DNA of 64,000 nt from Bacillus sp. M6-12 (GTDB lineage: Bacteria > Bacillota > Bacilli > Bacillales > DSM-1321): assembly GCF_002860285.1 (NCBI RefSeq), contig NZ_PGVF01000008.1, positions 1 through 64,000 on the forward strand, read 5' to 3'. Position numbers and translations under genes: made by a program. Shown here one piece after another: positions 1 to 9,171 of this stretch. How positions within the stretch are numbered: position 1 is the stretch's first letter; each line of letters begins with the position of its first letter. The notes under the pieces were generated by a model, which was not told where the DNA came from, searched no databases, and saw only the letters and a list, made by a program, of their open reading frames with translations.

Positions 1-96
1 CGACAAGCATAAGACAAGCGCTGACAGAAGGCGCTTTTTGCCTTCCGAAGTGATTGGCTTATGACCTCGAAGGGCTGGGCGCTGGAGCTGGACATT
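1..96. repeat. Dispersed intergenic repeat, right part (cut by window edge)
   Basis: Positions 9-62 match 54300-54356 almost base for base, including a GAAGGCGCTTTTTGCCTTC hairpin. The GGGCTGGGCGCTGGAGCTGGACA end is shared with the ends of the copies near 54550, 60865 and 63355. No coding potential is seen. The left part lies outside the window. Confidence 0.8.
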
Positions 97-181
97 TGTA
101 TATGTTGAGAAAGTTATACTTTCTAATATCCTAAAATATAGCCTTTTTCTACTATGTATGTATAGATAACGTAGGCAATTG

Positions 182-217
182 TCAAAAATTCGCCGTTTTT
201 AGCGAATTGGTTTTTGA
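182..217. promoter_or_regulatory. Inverted repeat in hmoB leader
   Basis: TCAAAAA...TTCGC pairs with GCGAA...TTTTTGA around a short T-rich loop, about 70 bases before hmoB. It could be an attenuator or a weak terminator of an upstream unit. A possible promoter precedes it (TTGAGA at 105-110, TATCCT at 127-132, 16-base spacer). The function is inferred only. Confidence 0.4.
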
Positions 218-287
218 TGATTAAAAGAGGGAAACATAAAAATGTGTCTAAATAATGTTGAAGAAAATAGAAAAATGGGGTGAGGGC

Positions 288-800
288 ATGTACATCTATA
301 TGACTAATGGGACCTATGAATTTATGAAAAATAGGAAGGAAAAGGCATCTGGCGAGAAAATGTACTTAATGCAGAACGCGGAAACAGCTCTACTGCTTCA
401 TGAAACAAGCGGAAAGACGATTTTTAGTTCTCCTCGTAAATTTGAAACAGTTGATTCCGCTGGCGAACTGAAACAAGGCGGCTTTATCGTCATGAATAAT
501 ATACCGGTTACAGATGAAGGCAGACCGGTTTTTGAATACCGCTTTAAAAACCGGGCAGGGCTAATCGAAAAAGAGCCAGGATTTATTGCCATTCGTGTGC
601 TCCGGCCGCTTAATTCAAATACGTATGTTATTTTGACTCAATGGGAGAACGAGCAGTACTTCAGAAACTGGCAAAACTCCAAGAGCTTTCAAAGTGCCCA
701 CGCAAACAAAGGAGCTGAAGGAGAGGCTGACTCTGCCACAAAGATTTTTTCCGGTTCCTCCTATGTCACCCAATACGTACTGGCAGAAGATGAGGATTAA
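288..800 (+). CDS. hmoB: Heme-degrading monooxygenase HmoB (IsdG family)
   Basis: A 170-residue protein that closely matches B. subtilis HmoB (YhgC) as I recall it, including the blocks LMQ, HETSG, NNIPVTDEGRP, FKNRAG, EPGF, IRVLRPL, TYVILTQWE and SYVTQY. The C-terminal half is an ABM/IsdG ferredoxin-like domain, which opens the heme macrocycle and releases iron in the cytoplasm; the N-terminal part is the HmoB-specific extension. The ATG at 288 follows GGGGTGA and matches the family N-terminus, so I prefer it to the in-frame start at 255. A rho-independent terminator follows at once, so it is probably monocistronic. In B. subtilis it also lies next to yhfA and yhaA. Confidence 0.93.
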   Translation: MYIYMTNGTYEFMKNRKEKASGEKMYLMQNAETALLLHETSGKTIFSSPRKFETVDSAGELKQGGFIVMNNIPVTDEGRPVFEYRFKNRAGLIEKEPGFIAIRVLRPLNSNTYVILTQWENEQYFRNWQNSKSFQSAHANKGAEGEADSATKIFSGSSYVTQYVLAEDED

Positions 801-821
801 AACAAACATTTTTTTATTAAT

Positions 822-849
822 GACCTTGTATCCTGACAAGGTCTTTTTT
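822..849 (+). terminator. Intrinsic terminator after hmoB
   Basis: GACCTTG and CAAGGTC form a 7-bp stem followed by six T residues. Confidence 0.9.
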
Positions 850-1065
850 GATTTTATAAGACACTCTTCTGTTTATCCCCCTGTTCCTGGGCCGCTGCAG
901 CCCGCGATTCCATTAAGGGCACCAACCATTCTTGGCTAAGAAATGAATTTTCGCAGGCTTCTTTCACAAACTTTTCTTATTTTCATATTGTGTAGTAGGG
1001 AATCATGCGGGCGTATGTCACGGCTTGCGCTCTTTGTTTCACCTACTAAACAAGGAGGAATGTTT

Positions 1066-2460
1066 ATGGGCATAGAGCTTGTGGCTCTTCACTGGATATA
1101 TATCCTGTTTATTGTTTTAATCATAGGTTTTATGATAGCGCGAAGAGATACCACTCTCGTCTGTATCGCAGGAATTTTTACGATAGCCCTGACCGCAACT
1201 GGAAATCTGCCAGCTTCTGTAAGCGGGATCTTCGGAAGCTTTATCTACGCCATAACGGAATTGCTGCCGACGATTGTTGTTATTTCCCTGATTGTGGCTA
1301 TGAGCCGTGTGCTGACAAAAACCGGTATCAATGATGTTATGATTTCTCCTTTTTCCAAGCTGATCAGGACTCCGGGTCTTGCTTATTGGACGATCGGAAT
1401 AGTAATGATGCTGATTTCCTGGTTTTTCTGGCCATCCCCTGCAGTGGCATTACTTGGGGCTGTATTGCTTCCAGTTGCTGTCCGGGTGGGACTCCCTGCT
1501 ATTGGCGTAGCTATTGCGATGAACCTGTTTGGCCATGGAATCGCCCTTTCAGGTGACTTCATTATCCAGGCCGCACCCAAACTGACTGCAGACGCTGCTT
1601 CTCTTCCTGTCGGAGAAGTTATCAGTGCGAGCGTGCCGCTTGTATTCACAATGGGTCTGGTCACAACAGTAACCGCTTTCTTTCTATTAAAAAGAGATAT
1701 GAAGCTGGGCCGGCTTTCATCAAAAGTGGTGGAAACCGCAAAGGACGAGAATACTCAGGTTGACCTCTCATTACTTTCAAGCGGACAAAAGAAGTTTTTC
1801 GCATTGTTTATTCCTGTAGCTTTTATTCTAGATGTCGCGGCGATGTCTATTCTAAAACTCCAGGGTGGGGATGCCACTGCACTAGTTGGCGGCACTTCTA
1901 TCTTCATATTAATTCTTCTATCTCTTGCTGCTCACAACCATCATGGCCTTGAAAAAACTACTGGTTATTTAATTGATGGTTTTCAATTCGGCTTCAAAGT
2001 ATTTGGGCCGGTTATACCTATTGCAGCATTCTTCTATCTTGGAGATTCCGGTTTTATAAAGATTCTTGGAGAACATCTTCCAGCGGCCTCGCAAGGTATT
2101 GTTAATGACCTGGGTATTGCGCTTGCCCATACCGTTCCTTTGTCAAAAGAAATTGCTGCGATCACTCTCACATCAATCGGTGCGATTACAGGATTGGACG
2201 GATCTGGCTTCTCAGGAATTTCGCTGGCAGGTTCCGTTGCCCACCTCTTCTCTGAAGCCATTGGATCCGGTGCTGCAACACTGACCGCTCTCGGCCAGAT
2301 TGCGGCCATTTGGGTAGGAGGCGGCACCATCGTTCCATGGGCACTGATACCTGCCGCAGCAATTTGTAACGTCGACCCTTTTGAACTTGCACGAAAGAAT
2401 CTGCTGCCAGTCGCAATAGGGCTTGTGGTTACCACCATTGTTGCTATGTTTTTAATGTAA
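1066..2460 (+). CDS. yhfA: YhfA-type multi-pass permease (ion-transporter superfamily)
   Basis: A 464-residue integral membrane protein with about 11-12 hydrophobic segments, a hydrophilic loop near residues 215-245, and helix-breaking Gly/Ser/Pro-rich stretches typical of GntP/DctM/CitM-like transporters. Length and position beside yhaA and hmoB agree with B. subtilis YhfA, whose substrate I do not know. The start chosen is the ATG at 1066, seven bases after AAGGAGG; the ATG at 1060 is too close to that site and the longer frame from 943 has no ribosome site. The M20 peptidase downstream suggests that the permease could import an N-acylated or peptide-like substrate which the peptidase then splits. 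That link is inference. Confidence 0.75.
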   Translation: MGIELVALHWIYILFIVLIIGFMIARRDTTLVCIAGIFTIALTATGNLPASVSGIFGSFIYAITELLPTIVVISLIVAMSRVLTKTGINDVMISPFSKLIRTPGLAYWTIGIVMMLISWFFWPSPAVALLGAVLLPVAVRVGLPAIGVAIAMNLFGHGIALSGDFIIQAAPKLTADAASLPVGEVISASVPLVFTMGLVTTVTAFFLLKRDMKLGRLSSKVVETAKDENTQVDLSLLSSGQKKFFALFIPVAFILDVAAMSILKLQGGDATALVGGTSIFILILLSLAAHNHHGLEKTTGYLIDGFQFGFKVFGPVIPIAAFFYLGDSGFIKILGEHLPAASQGIVNDLGIALAHTVPLSKEIAAITLTSIGAITGLDGSGFSGISLAGSVAHLFSEAIGSGAATLTALGQIAAIWVGGGTIVPWALIPAAAICNVDPFELARKNLLPVAIGLVVTTIVAMFLM

Positions 2461-2467
2461 TAAATTT

Positions 2468-2534
2468 AAGCTGTATCCAGGAAGAATCAAGGGTTAAAGT
2501 AATAGCCCTCTGTATAACCTGGTGCAGCTTTTTT
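2468..2534 (+). terminator. Probable terminator after yhfA
   Basis: A long imperfect hairpin whose base pairs AAGCTG with CAGCTT, with CCAGG/CCTGG inside it and a second small hairpin (GGG...CCC) in the loop, followed by a T run. Confidence 0.65.
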
Positions 2535-2743
2535 CTATTACCAATGCAGCTGAAGTGCTCAATTATTACTGAGGTAAAAAACAGCATCTTTAGTATTTTT
2601 CAATCCTTTGTTATGAACGATGTAACAGGATGTCCTGTCAGAAACATATTAAAATTCTTTTTTCGAAGTGATTTTTCAGTGAAGCTTTTTTACCACTTTT
2701 GTTAATCATTGTGTTTCGGTCCCTCCTTTTTCTTTTATCGTGC

Positions 2744-2749
2744 TATAAT
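2744..2749 (+). promoter_or_regulatory. Candidate extended -10 promoter of yhaA
   Basis: TGCTATAAT is a perfect extended -10 (TGN plus TATAAT) 44 bases before the yhaA start. No good -35 box is visible 17 bases upstream, as expected for an extended -10 promoter. Confidence 0.5.
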
Positions 2750-2792
2750 TGTCATAATATTCTCAATCACAAACATTAAAGGAGGCAATACC

Positions 2793-3989
2793 ATGAATAG
2801 CAAACTTGAATCTCTTTTAGAAAATTCTTTGGAAGAAATGATATCTATCCGCCGATACTTACATAAACATCCTGAATTATCATTTCAGGAAACGCAAACG
2901 GCGGCTTATATTTCTGATTACTACCAGAATTTAGGCATTGAGCATCGGACTGGAGTAGGCGGGAATGGCGTTGTGGCAAGAGTGACAGGGGCAAAGCCGG
3001 GAAAAACAATCGCACTTCGGGCTGACTTCGATGCGCTGCCAATCCAGGATCAAAAAGAAGTTGAATACAAGTCCACCGTTCCTGGCGTTATGCATGCATG
3101 CGGCCACGATGGCCATACAGCTACATTGCTTGTCCTTGCTAAAGTAATGAATGGTATGAAAGATGAACTCGAAGGTACTTATCTATTCATCCATCAGCAT
3201 GCTGAGGAGTATGCTCCAGGAGGGGCAAAGCCGATGATCGAGGATGGCTGCCTGGATGGTGTTGATGCCATATTTGGTACCCACCTATGGGCTACAGTTC
3301 CAACCGGGACAATTCAATACCGTGTCGGTCCAATCATGGCGGCAGCTGATCGTTTTGAAATTGAGATTCAGGGACAAGGCGGCCATGGGGCGCAGCCGCA
3401 TACAACCAAGGATTCTATCGTAATCGCTTCCCAACTGGTATTGGCACTTCAGCAAATCGTAAGCAGACGCGTAAATCCGATTGACTCTGCTGTTGTTACT
3501 GTAGGCTCTTTTACAGCGGAAAATGCGTTCAACGTAATTGCGGATAATGCGAAACTCGTTGGGACAGTTAGAACGTTTAATGAAGAAGTCCGCGATTTCA
3601 TTGAATCGGAAATTGAAAAAATAACACGGGGAATTTGTCTGGCATCCGATAGTGAGTATAAGTATACATACTTCCGCGGCTATCCGCCTGTTGTGAATCA
3701 TGAGACTGAGACACTCCATTTAGCCGAAATCTCAAAAGGAATTAACGAAATTAATACTGTGGAGGAAAAGGATCCGGAGATGGGCAGCGAAGATTTTGCT
3801 TTCTATTTGCAAAACGTGAAGGGAACCTTCTTTTTTACCGGCGCAAGGGCAGAAGGTGTCGAAATCGCCTATCCGCATCATCACCCTAAATTCGATTTTG
3901 ATGAACGCGCAATGTTAATAGCAGCTAAAACTCTCGGACTTGCAGCAATAACTTATCAGGTAAAAGAAGCTCAAAAAGCATTGGTATAA
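2793..3989 (+). CDS. yhaA: M20 family amidohydrolase / peptidase (YhaA)
   Basis: A 398-residue cytosolic metallo-amidohydrolase of the M20D branch (IAA-amino-acid hydrolase, hippurate hydrolase and N-acyl-amino-acid amidohydrolase type). Metal and catalytic motifs are visible: LRADFDALP, HACGHDGH, HQHAEE, a lid domain with GQGGHGAQPH, MGSEDFAFY and the C-terminal HHHPKFDFDE. It should split an acyl or amino-acid amide bond with two bound metal ions. The ATG at 2793 follows AAAGGAGG, and the M20 N-terminus (RRYLHKHPELSF) starts shortly after it. B. subtilis has yhaA in the same place between yhfA and ecsC. The exact substrate cannot be read from the sequence. Confidence 0.9.
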   Translation: MNSKLESLLENSLEEMISIRRYLHKHPELSFQETQTAAYISDYYQNLGIEHRTGVGGNGVVARVTGAKPGKTIALRADFDALPIQDQKEVEYKSTVPGVMHACGHDGHTATLLVLAKVMNGMKDELEGTYLFIHQHAEEYAPGGAKPMIEDGCLDGVDAIFGTHLWATVPTGTIQYRVGPIMAAADRFEIEIQGQGGHGAQPHTTKDSIVIASQLVLALQQIVSRRVNPIDSAVVTVGSFTAENAFNVIADNAKLVGTVRTFNEEVRDFIESEIEKITRGICLASDSEYKYTYFRGYPPVVNHETETLHLAEISKGINEINTVEEKDPEMGSEDFAFYLQNVKGTFFFTGARAEGVEIAYPHHHPKFDFDERAMLIAAKTLGLAAITYQVKEAQKALV

Positions 3990-4085
3990 TAAAATAATTA
4001 GGCAATACTTGTTAATAAGTTTGTCTTTCTTGTCTTAGAACGAGAACACCTGGGCGGCTATTCCTGCGAAACGAGGGCAGAGTTG

Positions 4086-4883
4086 ATGAAAGAACATATT
4101 CTGGAAACCATCATGCAAATCGAAAAAGAGCATGAGGTAAAAATTCTTTATGCATGCGAATCCGGGAGCAGGGCCTGGGGGTTTCCATCCAGGGGCAGTG
4201 ATTATGATGTTAGATTTATCTATATTCATAAAACAAATTGGTACCTATCAATCGATGAAAAAAGAAATGTAATTGAAATTCCAAACCGGGATTCGCTTTC
4301 TATCCCGGTGCACAACCTTTTAGATATCAGCGGCTGGGAATTGACAAAAACCTTAAGATTGTTTCGGAAATCCAACCCCACTTTACTGGAATGGCTTCAT
4401 TCAAGCATAGTTTATTACTCGTCCTGCTCAACAGTAGAAAGGATGAAATCTTTAGCTTTAGATATTTTTTCACCCGCTCCATGCTTGCATCATTACTTGA
4501 ATATGGGAAAAAAGAATTTACGGGACTTTATGCAAGGTAATGATGTAAAGATAAAAAAATATTTCTATATGCTATATCCTGTACTGGCAGCGGGTTGGGT
4601 TGAAAAATACAATTCTATGCCACCGCTTAAATTTATCAGTCTTTTAGACGATGCTCTTCCGGAAGGAAAACTTAAAGAAGAAATAAAGAGCATAATAAAG
4701 CGGAAAATCGAAGGCGAAGAGTTGGATTCAAACCCAAGGAATGAAGTTATTCTTCACTTTTTACATGCAGAAATAAGCCGGCTAGAAGCATATACAAAGA
4801 GCTTGCATAACGAAATGCCCGACCCAACCAGCCAGCTTGATGCATTATTCAGAGACAGTTTGAAAGAAGTTTGGAATGATTAA
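4086..4883 (+). CDS. RlaP-type nucleotidyltransferase (DNA polymerase beta superfamily)
   Basis: A 265-residue protein with the polymerase-beta nucleotidyltransferase motif GSRAWGFPSRGSDYDVRFIY near residues 25-45; the two Asp residues of SDYDVR would bind the metal. This matches the PF10127 'RNA repair pathway' family, in which many members have no known substrate. The helical C-terminal half fits that family. The ATG at 4086 is preceded by GAGGGCAGAG. No RNA ligase or RtcB-like partner is next to it, so an RNA repair role is only a family-based suggestion. It is convergent with ecsC and shares a bidirectional terminator with it. Confidence 0.75.
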   Translation: MKEHILETIMQIEKEHEVKILYACESGSRAWGFPSRGSDYDVRFIYIHKTNWYLSIDEKRNVIEIPNRDSLSIPVHNLLDISGWELTKTLRLFRKSNPTLLEWLHSSIVYYSSCSTVERMKSLALDIFSPAPCLHHYLNMGKKNLRDFMQGNDVKIKKYFYMLYPVLAAGWVEKYNSMPPLKFISLLDDALPEGKLKEEIKSIIKRKIEGEELDSNPRNEVILHFLHAEISRLEAYTKSLHNEMPDPTSQLDALFRDSLKEVWND

Positions 4884-4962
4884 GCTCTCGTCAGCTATGA
4901 CAATAATTTTTCGGCAGACCCTTGTAATAAGTCAATCGGAGTCTGTAAAATTATCAAAAAAT

Positions 4963-5003
4963 CACCTCCTGTGCTAAAGCTTCAGGAGGTGAACCATTTT
5001 TTT
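4963..5003. terminator. Bidirectional terminator between RlaP-like gene and ecsC
   Basis: CACCTCCTG and CAGGAGGTG form a 9-bp perfect stem with T runs on both strands (seven T on the plus strand, six T on the minus strand). It separates convergent genes. Confidence 0.9.
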
Positions 5004-5095
5004 ATTTAAGCTGCGGACTTACTATAAAATATGCAGCCGAAGGACGAGCGTATAGACGCATGTCCTAAGATTGATAAAAATTTCTTCCTTGCCCC

Positions 5096-5806
5096 CTATT
5101 CTGCTAACATCCTCATCCGATAACAGTTCATAGCTGTATTACCCAGGAGCTGCACTAAATTGTAGTTGGCATATGCCCCAACAATAGCTCCAATCCCGGG
5201 AACCAGCTGGAACATTTTTACCAAATCAATATGATCCCGATATTCCTGCTGAAACACCCTCCAATCAACCTCCAAATATTGTTCTTTTTCATGATCCCAA
5301 TTTTCCAAAATGCGGTATGTCTCTATCCGTTTTTCATCGCTTGAGAAAGCAAGCTGGAACACATAAAGCAGATATACACGTTCCTCATAGTCTTTTATAT
5401 TAAAGCCATATAAAGCTGCAATTTCAAATAACATCTTCATTTTTATGCTTATAAGCAGCGGAAAATCAGCCAGTCCCAGCAATAGTCCCCCCGCTCCGGT
5501 ACCTGCCCCTTCAATGGTTGCGGTCTTCTGGTAGGCTTCAATCTTCTTCAATACTTCCCTTTCCTTTTGCTCGAACGTTAAACCGCTAACATCCTTAGCT
5601 TTTGTAGTTAGGTTGCTTCCTGCTAATGTTGTTTTAACCATGCTTTTTATACTATCGGTGATAACCTCATGTATCTTTTCTGGTATAACGCTATTAATTT
5701 TATTTTGAGTAGTCTTTGAAAACCTTGAAAGCATCCCTGACCGTTTCATCAGCTTTTTTTTCCATGCTGCTACTTCCTGATAAGCATTTATTTCATATAC
5801 TTCCAT
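5096..5806 (-). CDS. ecsC: EcsC family protein
   Basis: A 236-residue protein of the EcsC family. The Gly-rich, weakly amphipathic region around residues 98-122 (ATIEGAGTGAGGLLLGLADF then LISIKMKMLFEIA) and the VPGIGAIVGAYANY segment near residue 205 are typical. In B. subtilis it is the third gene of ecsABC, although its function is not known. Here it lies on the same strand as ecsAB but is separated from ecsB by more than 2 kb holding a broken TctA gene and a nitroreductase, so it probably has its own promoter. Confidence 0.88.
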   Translation of the reverse strand: MEVYEINAYQEVAAWKKKLMKRSGMLSRFSKTTQNKINSVIPEKIHEVITDSIKSMVKTTLAGSNLTTKAKDVSGLTFEQKEREVLKKIEAYQKTATIEGAGTGAGGLLLGLADFPLLISIKMKMLFEIAALYGFNIKDYEERVYLLYVFQLAFSSDEKRIETYRILENWDHEKEQYLEVDWRVFQQEYRDHIDLVKMFQLVPGIGAIVGAYANYNLVQLLGNTAMNCYRMRMLAE

Positions 5807-6141
5807 TTAACTATCCCCTTTAATTTTCCTTTCATTATTTACGTTTATATTAATAAATAAGTTTCATTATGATCGTTTAAAACTAAAAAAAGACCGGGGA
5901 AGCAGTCTGTAGAATGTGGACGCAATTAAATTAATCAATTTATCTTAACAGTACTTCCCACCAATAACTCACTGTATGTCGTATAAACACCTACATTTTT
6001 TTAAAAGCATCATAAATATTCACCTAATATATGGTAGTATTCCAATATTACACAAGAATATATCAATCTGTCTTCACTAATTAATCTAAGAAAAAGAAAA
6101 AGGACATTACAGTAAATGAATAAAACACTTCATTAAATAAC
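5807..6141. other. Intergenic stretch without recognised genes
   Basis: About 335 AT-rich bases upstream of ecsC. I see no convincing open frame, RNA gene or repeat. It must contain the ecsC promoter, but no clear -35/-10 pair stands out. Confidence 0.5.
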
Positions 6142-6167
6142 AAAAGGTCACAGGATTACCTATGACC
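6142..6167 (-). terminator. Terminator after tctA remnant
   Basis: On the minus strand GGTCA pairs with TGACC around a 12-base centre, followed by TTTTG. Confidence 0.55.
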
Positions 6168-6237
6168 GATTAAACCTTAATTTATCAAGATTTATGAAGA
6201 GAAATTTAATAATCTGTACCCTTCAATAGTTATTAAC

Positions 6238-6690
6238 TTACCCTGTTTTATTAATAGACGAATTATTCGCTTCTTTTTTCTTTTTAATAACGTTGGCAAT
6301 CATCGGATAAACAACAGAGAGAATGGATACCGACAAAATGAGGGCCGAAATGGGTTGGGTAAAGAATGTCATATAATCATTGGTCAACATTAATTGACGT
6401 CGGAAAGATTCTTCCATCATTTTGCCTAAGACCAATCCCAAGATCATGGCCGAAGGAGAAAAATCATATTTAATCATAAAATGGCCAATCACCCCAAATA
6501 ATAGCGCAATCCATAATTCATCCTCCAACAAAAGCCGCGACACTGGCAATCAGCATCGAGAAGAAAATCACATACAACAATAAAGGTTGCTCAGTCATCA
6601 TCTGCGGACCAGGCTGCAACCCTTGAAGCGATAAAGAAGCCAAAATAACCGCTGTTGTTTGACTTCCCGGAATCCCCAATGTCACGGTTA
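6238..6690 (-). pseudogene. Remnant of TctA-type tripartite tricarboxylate transporter permease
   Basis: Reading leftward, the first piece (6690 to about 6525) encodes TLGIPGSQTTAVILASL...LQPGP and a membrane segment ending in VAAFVGG-stop. This is the Gly/Pro-rich signature region of TctA permeases. The second piece (6549 to 6238, another frame) encodes the family C-terminus (ELWIALLFGVIGHFMIKYDF, AMILGLVLGKMMEESFRR). A linker of roughly 35 residues between them is missing, the frame is broken, and the N-terminal two thirds are absent. No TctB or TctC partner lies beside it. It is a decayed, non-functional gene. Confidence 0.85.
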
Positions 6691-6716
6691 ATATCCTCGT
6701 CCTAAGTTTTATTTAG

Positions 6717-7394
6717 TTAAACCCACAGAACTATATCATCCCTGTCCTTTCTAGTTTTAGGACGGGGTTCATTTTTCCGGTAACCGAATGCTGCCATTAC
6801 GGAGACAGCTAAATGCCCATCTTCAAGCAAACCTTCCTCTGTTAAAATCTTTTGGACCTTGTTAAAATGAAATCCTTCAATCGGACAAGAGTCTATTCCA
6901 ATTAGAGCGGCAGCTGTCATCATATTCGCCAAGGCAAGATACGTCTGTTTACTTGCCCAGTCGAATGCCGTTCGTTCATTTTCAAGAATATTGAGATCCT
7001 CTTCCTGAAACTCCCTGTATCGGATTTTCATTTGCTCAAAAACATCTTCAGGAATCTGTTTTACGCTTAGCATCTGGTTTTTTACATATTCACTATCATA
7101 TTTAGTGTCTTTAATCGTTCTTGCAAGAATAACGATGAAATGGCTTGCTGTTGGAAGCTGTCCACGTGCTCCCCATGAAACTTCCCGCAGCTTATCCCGC
7201 AATTCTTTGTTTTGAATAATTAAAAATTTCCATGGTTCATAACCGACTGAGCTAGGCGACAGCCTGGCTGCTTCTAAAATAAAATTAAAGTCATCTTCAG
7301 AGATTTTTTTATTTGGGTCAAATTCTTTTGTTGCATGCCTGAATTGAAATGCTTCAAGTATTTCCTGCTTTTTATCCTCACGACTTCCCATCAT
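6717..7394 (-). CDS. Nitroreductase family NAD(P)H-dependent flavin oxidoreductase
   Basis: A 225-residue FMN-dependent nitroreductase-like enzyme. Visible family blocks are RHATKEFDPNKKIS, ARLSPSSVGYEPWKF (FMN and substrate region), LANMMTAAALIGIDSCPIEGF and the C-terminal AAFGYRKNEPRPKTR, which holds phosphate-binding basic residues. It resembles B. subtilis YfkO/YdgI-type enzymes, which reduce quinones or nitro compounds with NAD(P)H. The first of two tandem ATG codons follows AAAAGGAGAATGC. It stands alone between the TctA remnant and ecsB, where B. subtilis has nothing, so it may have arrived with the insertion that split ecsC from ecsAB. Confidence 0.88.
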   Translation of the reverse strand: MMGSREDKKQEILEAFQFRHATKEFDPNKKISEDDFNFILEAARLSPSSVGYEPWKFLIIQNKELRDKLREVSWGARGQLPTASHFIVILARTIKDTKYDSEYVKNQMLSVKQIPEDVFEQMKIRYREFQEEDLNILENERTAFDWASKQTYLALANMMTAAALIGIDSCPIEGFHFNKVQKILTEEGLLEDGHLAVSVMAAFGYRKNEPRPKTRKDRDDIVLWV

Positions 7395-7902
7395 GCATTC
7401 TCCTTTTTGTCTAAGATTGATCTTAGATAAATGAATGTGAACCGATATATTTTACAGATTACAATAATGCTCAAGTGCGTCTTCACATGATGAGTTAATA
7501 TTGCCTTCAACTCCTCTGCACTGAATTCAAGGGATATTATTGTCAATTTTGAATCTAACTATTACCTGGTCGATTATAAAGAAAGCAAAAGAAAAGACAA
7601 TTTATATGCCTACGTTCTGTGAGATGTTCTTCAGAAAGGGGTAGACGAAGGAAAAAAGAAGTAAAAGGTTAAAACATACCCTTATGAAGCCATATAAAAG
7701 TTTTATGTCTGTTATTTTGGAGAGCCTTTAAAGACTTTTCTAAATTTATCGGCATCTTCGAATTTTTATCTCACAACTTCCGAATTTTATCGTCAACTTT
7801 TACAATATATTGATTTCTCAACACACATCGGCCATTTTTGCAGTATACTGAGCAGATTCTCTAAAAGAATAAATATAATTTCAACTCCCAATAAATAAAT
7901 AA
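7395..7902. other. Intergenic stretch, nothing recognised
   Basis: About 500 AT-rich bases between ecsB and the nitroreductase. I see no good open frame with a ribosome site and no repeats. The part near 7395-7440 should hold the nitroreductase promoter. Confidence 0.5.
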
Positions 7903-7929
7903 CCTGCGAGGAGACGGTCTCCTGGCAGG
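7903..7929 (-). terminator. Probable terminator after ecsB
   Basis: A 27-base hairpin: CCTGC-AGGAGAC on one arm and GTCTCCT-GCAGG on the other. On the minus strand it is followed by TTATTTATTTATT, an interrupted T tract. Confidence 0.65.
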
Positions 7930-7962
7930 CAATCCGCTCATTATTCAACTAGATTTTGCACC

Positions 7963-9171
7963 TTAAAAAGCAGTCATCTTTTTTGCAGCATACGATCTGA
8001 AAAACACCATAAACACAAATCCTGCTGCCAGTATGGCGAAAGACGTAACCCATGCCCCGGTAAATAAAATCACCGCAGCAAAGGTAACTGTTTCAATGAG
8101 CAGCATGATCATCAATAATTTCACTATCGATTGAAGCCGCTTTTCCTTTGGCAATGGATACAAATTAATCCAAATTTTCATTTCATGGTTCCGCCCTATT
8201 GCCATTAGCTGCAGCCCTGTCATATACAAAAACAATACGGCTGTGAACAGTACAGCAAATATGGATGAAAATGCCAGCATCACAAATGAACCAAGAACTG
8301 TCAGCCGGAGCAAGAGCCCAAAGTAATCGTCAGCCCGAAGCAGCGTTCGTGCATAAAGAAAGGTATAGGAAGAAGATTGCCGATACGGAATAAATGACAG
8401 CAGCCAATCAAGCCATCTGCGGCGGGAAACCTTCTCCTTAAACTTCGGAACATCGGTGAACATATTCGCGACCCTGTAAAATGACATCATGCGCTTTCCT
8501 TCTAAATCGATCAGACGCTCCCATTTAAGCCCTTTGGCTTTTGCTGCCTGGCGGTAAAAAAGCAGTAAACCAATCAGCAAGAATGAAGTTATCAAAGTCA
8601 AAATTATATTTGCCCGTGAAAGTAAAAAATACAGTAACACAATATTAATCGCAAGGCGCAAACCGCTATCGAACAATAGGGTGGAGTTCTCCTGGAATTT
8701 CAAAACATGCCAGCGGATCAGCAGATTTATATATTTAATGGCCAGCATTAGCAGGAAGATAAGCAAAAAATCCCGCAATGTTGCCCTAGTAACCTTGGAA
8801 TGCATCGGGAAACCGGCAGCAAGCACCATTAACAGCAAATATCCCTGAAGCACAAGGCTCAGGATAAGAGAGCGCTTGAAATAATCGTCCAGGCGCTTTT
8901 CAAGCGGCAAAAGAAAAATCATATCTGCTTCTCTTAAAAATGTATTCACCGGGCTGCTTGTAACCATTAGTCCAAGTAAGACAGCCAGAATGAGGGCTGA
9001 TGGAAAACCGCTATCAAGCGTTTTAATCCATTCGCTGTAATAATAAGCAAGGCCGCCCAATGCAAATATTAGTACAAACAAAAGATGCCCGTTAAATATG
9101 TAACGTAAATATTTCTGGATCTCCTTATTGAAGGTTTGAAACCTTTCCTTCCAAAAATTTACGCTATTCAT
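7963..9171 (-). CDS. ecsB: ABC transporter permease EcsB
   Basis: A 402-residue membrane protein with about eight hydrophobic segments. Its blocks (NTFLREADMIFLLPLEKRLDDYFKRSL, WERLIDLEGKRMMSFYRVANMFTDVPKFKEKVSRRRWLD) are characteristic of EcsB. It is the membrane half of the Ecs exporter. In B. subtilis, loss of Ecs lowers exoprotein secretion, competence and RasP-dependent intramembrane proteolysis. Its ATG overlaps the ecsA stop by four bases (ATGA), which shows translational coupling. Confidence 0.93.
   Translation of the reverse strand: MNSVNFWKERFQTFNKEIQKYLRYIFNGHLLFVLIFALGGLAYYYSEWIKTLDSGFPSALILAVLLGLMVTSSPVNTFLREADMIFLLPLEKRLDDYFKRSLILSLVLQGYLLLMVLAAGFPMHSKVTRATLRDFLLIFLLMLAIKYINLLIRWHVLKFQENSTLLFDSGLRLAINIVLLYFLLSRANIILTLITSFLLIGLLLFYRQAAKAKGLKWERLIDLEGKRMMSFYRVANMFTDVPKFKEKVSRRRWLDWLLSFIPYRQSSSYTFLYARTLLRADDYFGLLLRLTVLGSFVMLAFSSIFAVLFTAVLFLYMTGLQLMAIGRNHEMKIWINLYPLPKEKRLQSIVKLLMIMLLIETVTFAAVILFTGAWVTSFAILAAGFVFMVFFRSYAAKKMTAF

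Noticed and set aside
943-1065. N-terminal extension of yhfA (41 residues)
   Set aside because: No ribosome site at 943, and the sequence is unlike a membrane protein start; AAGGAGG before 1066 decides the start.
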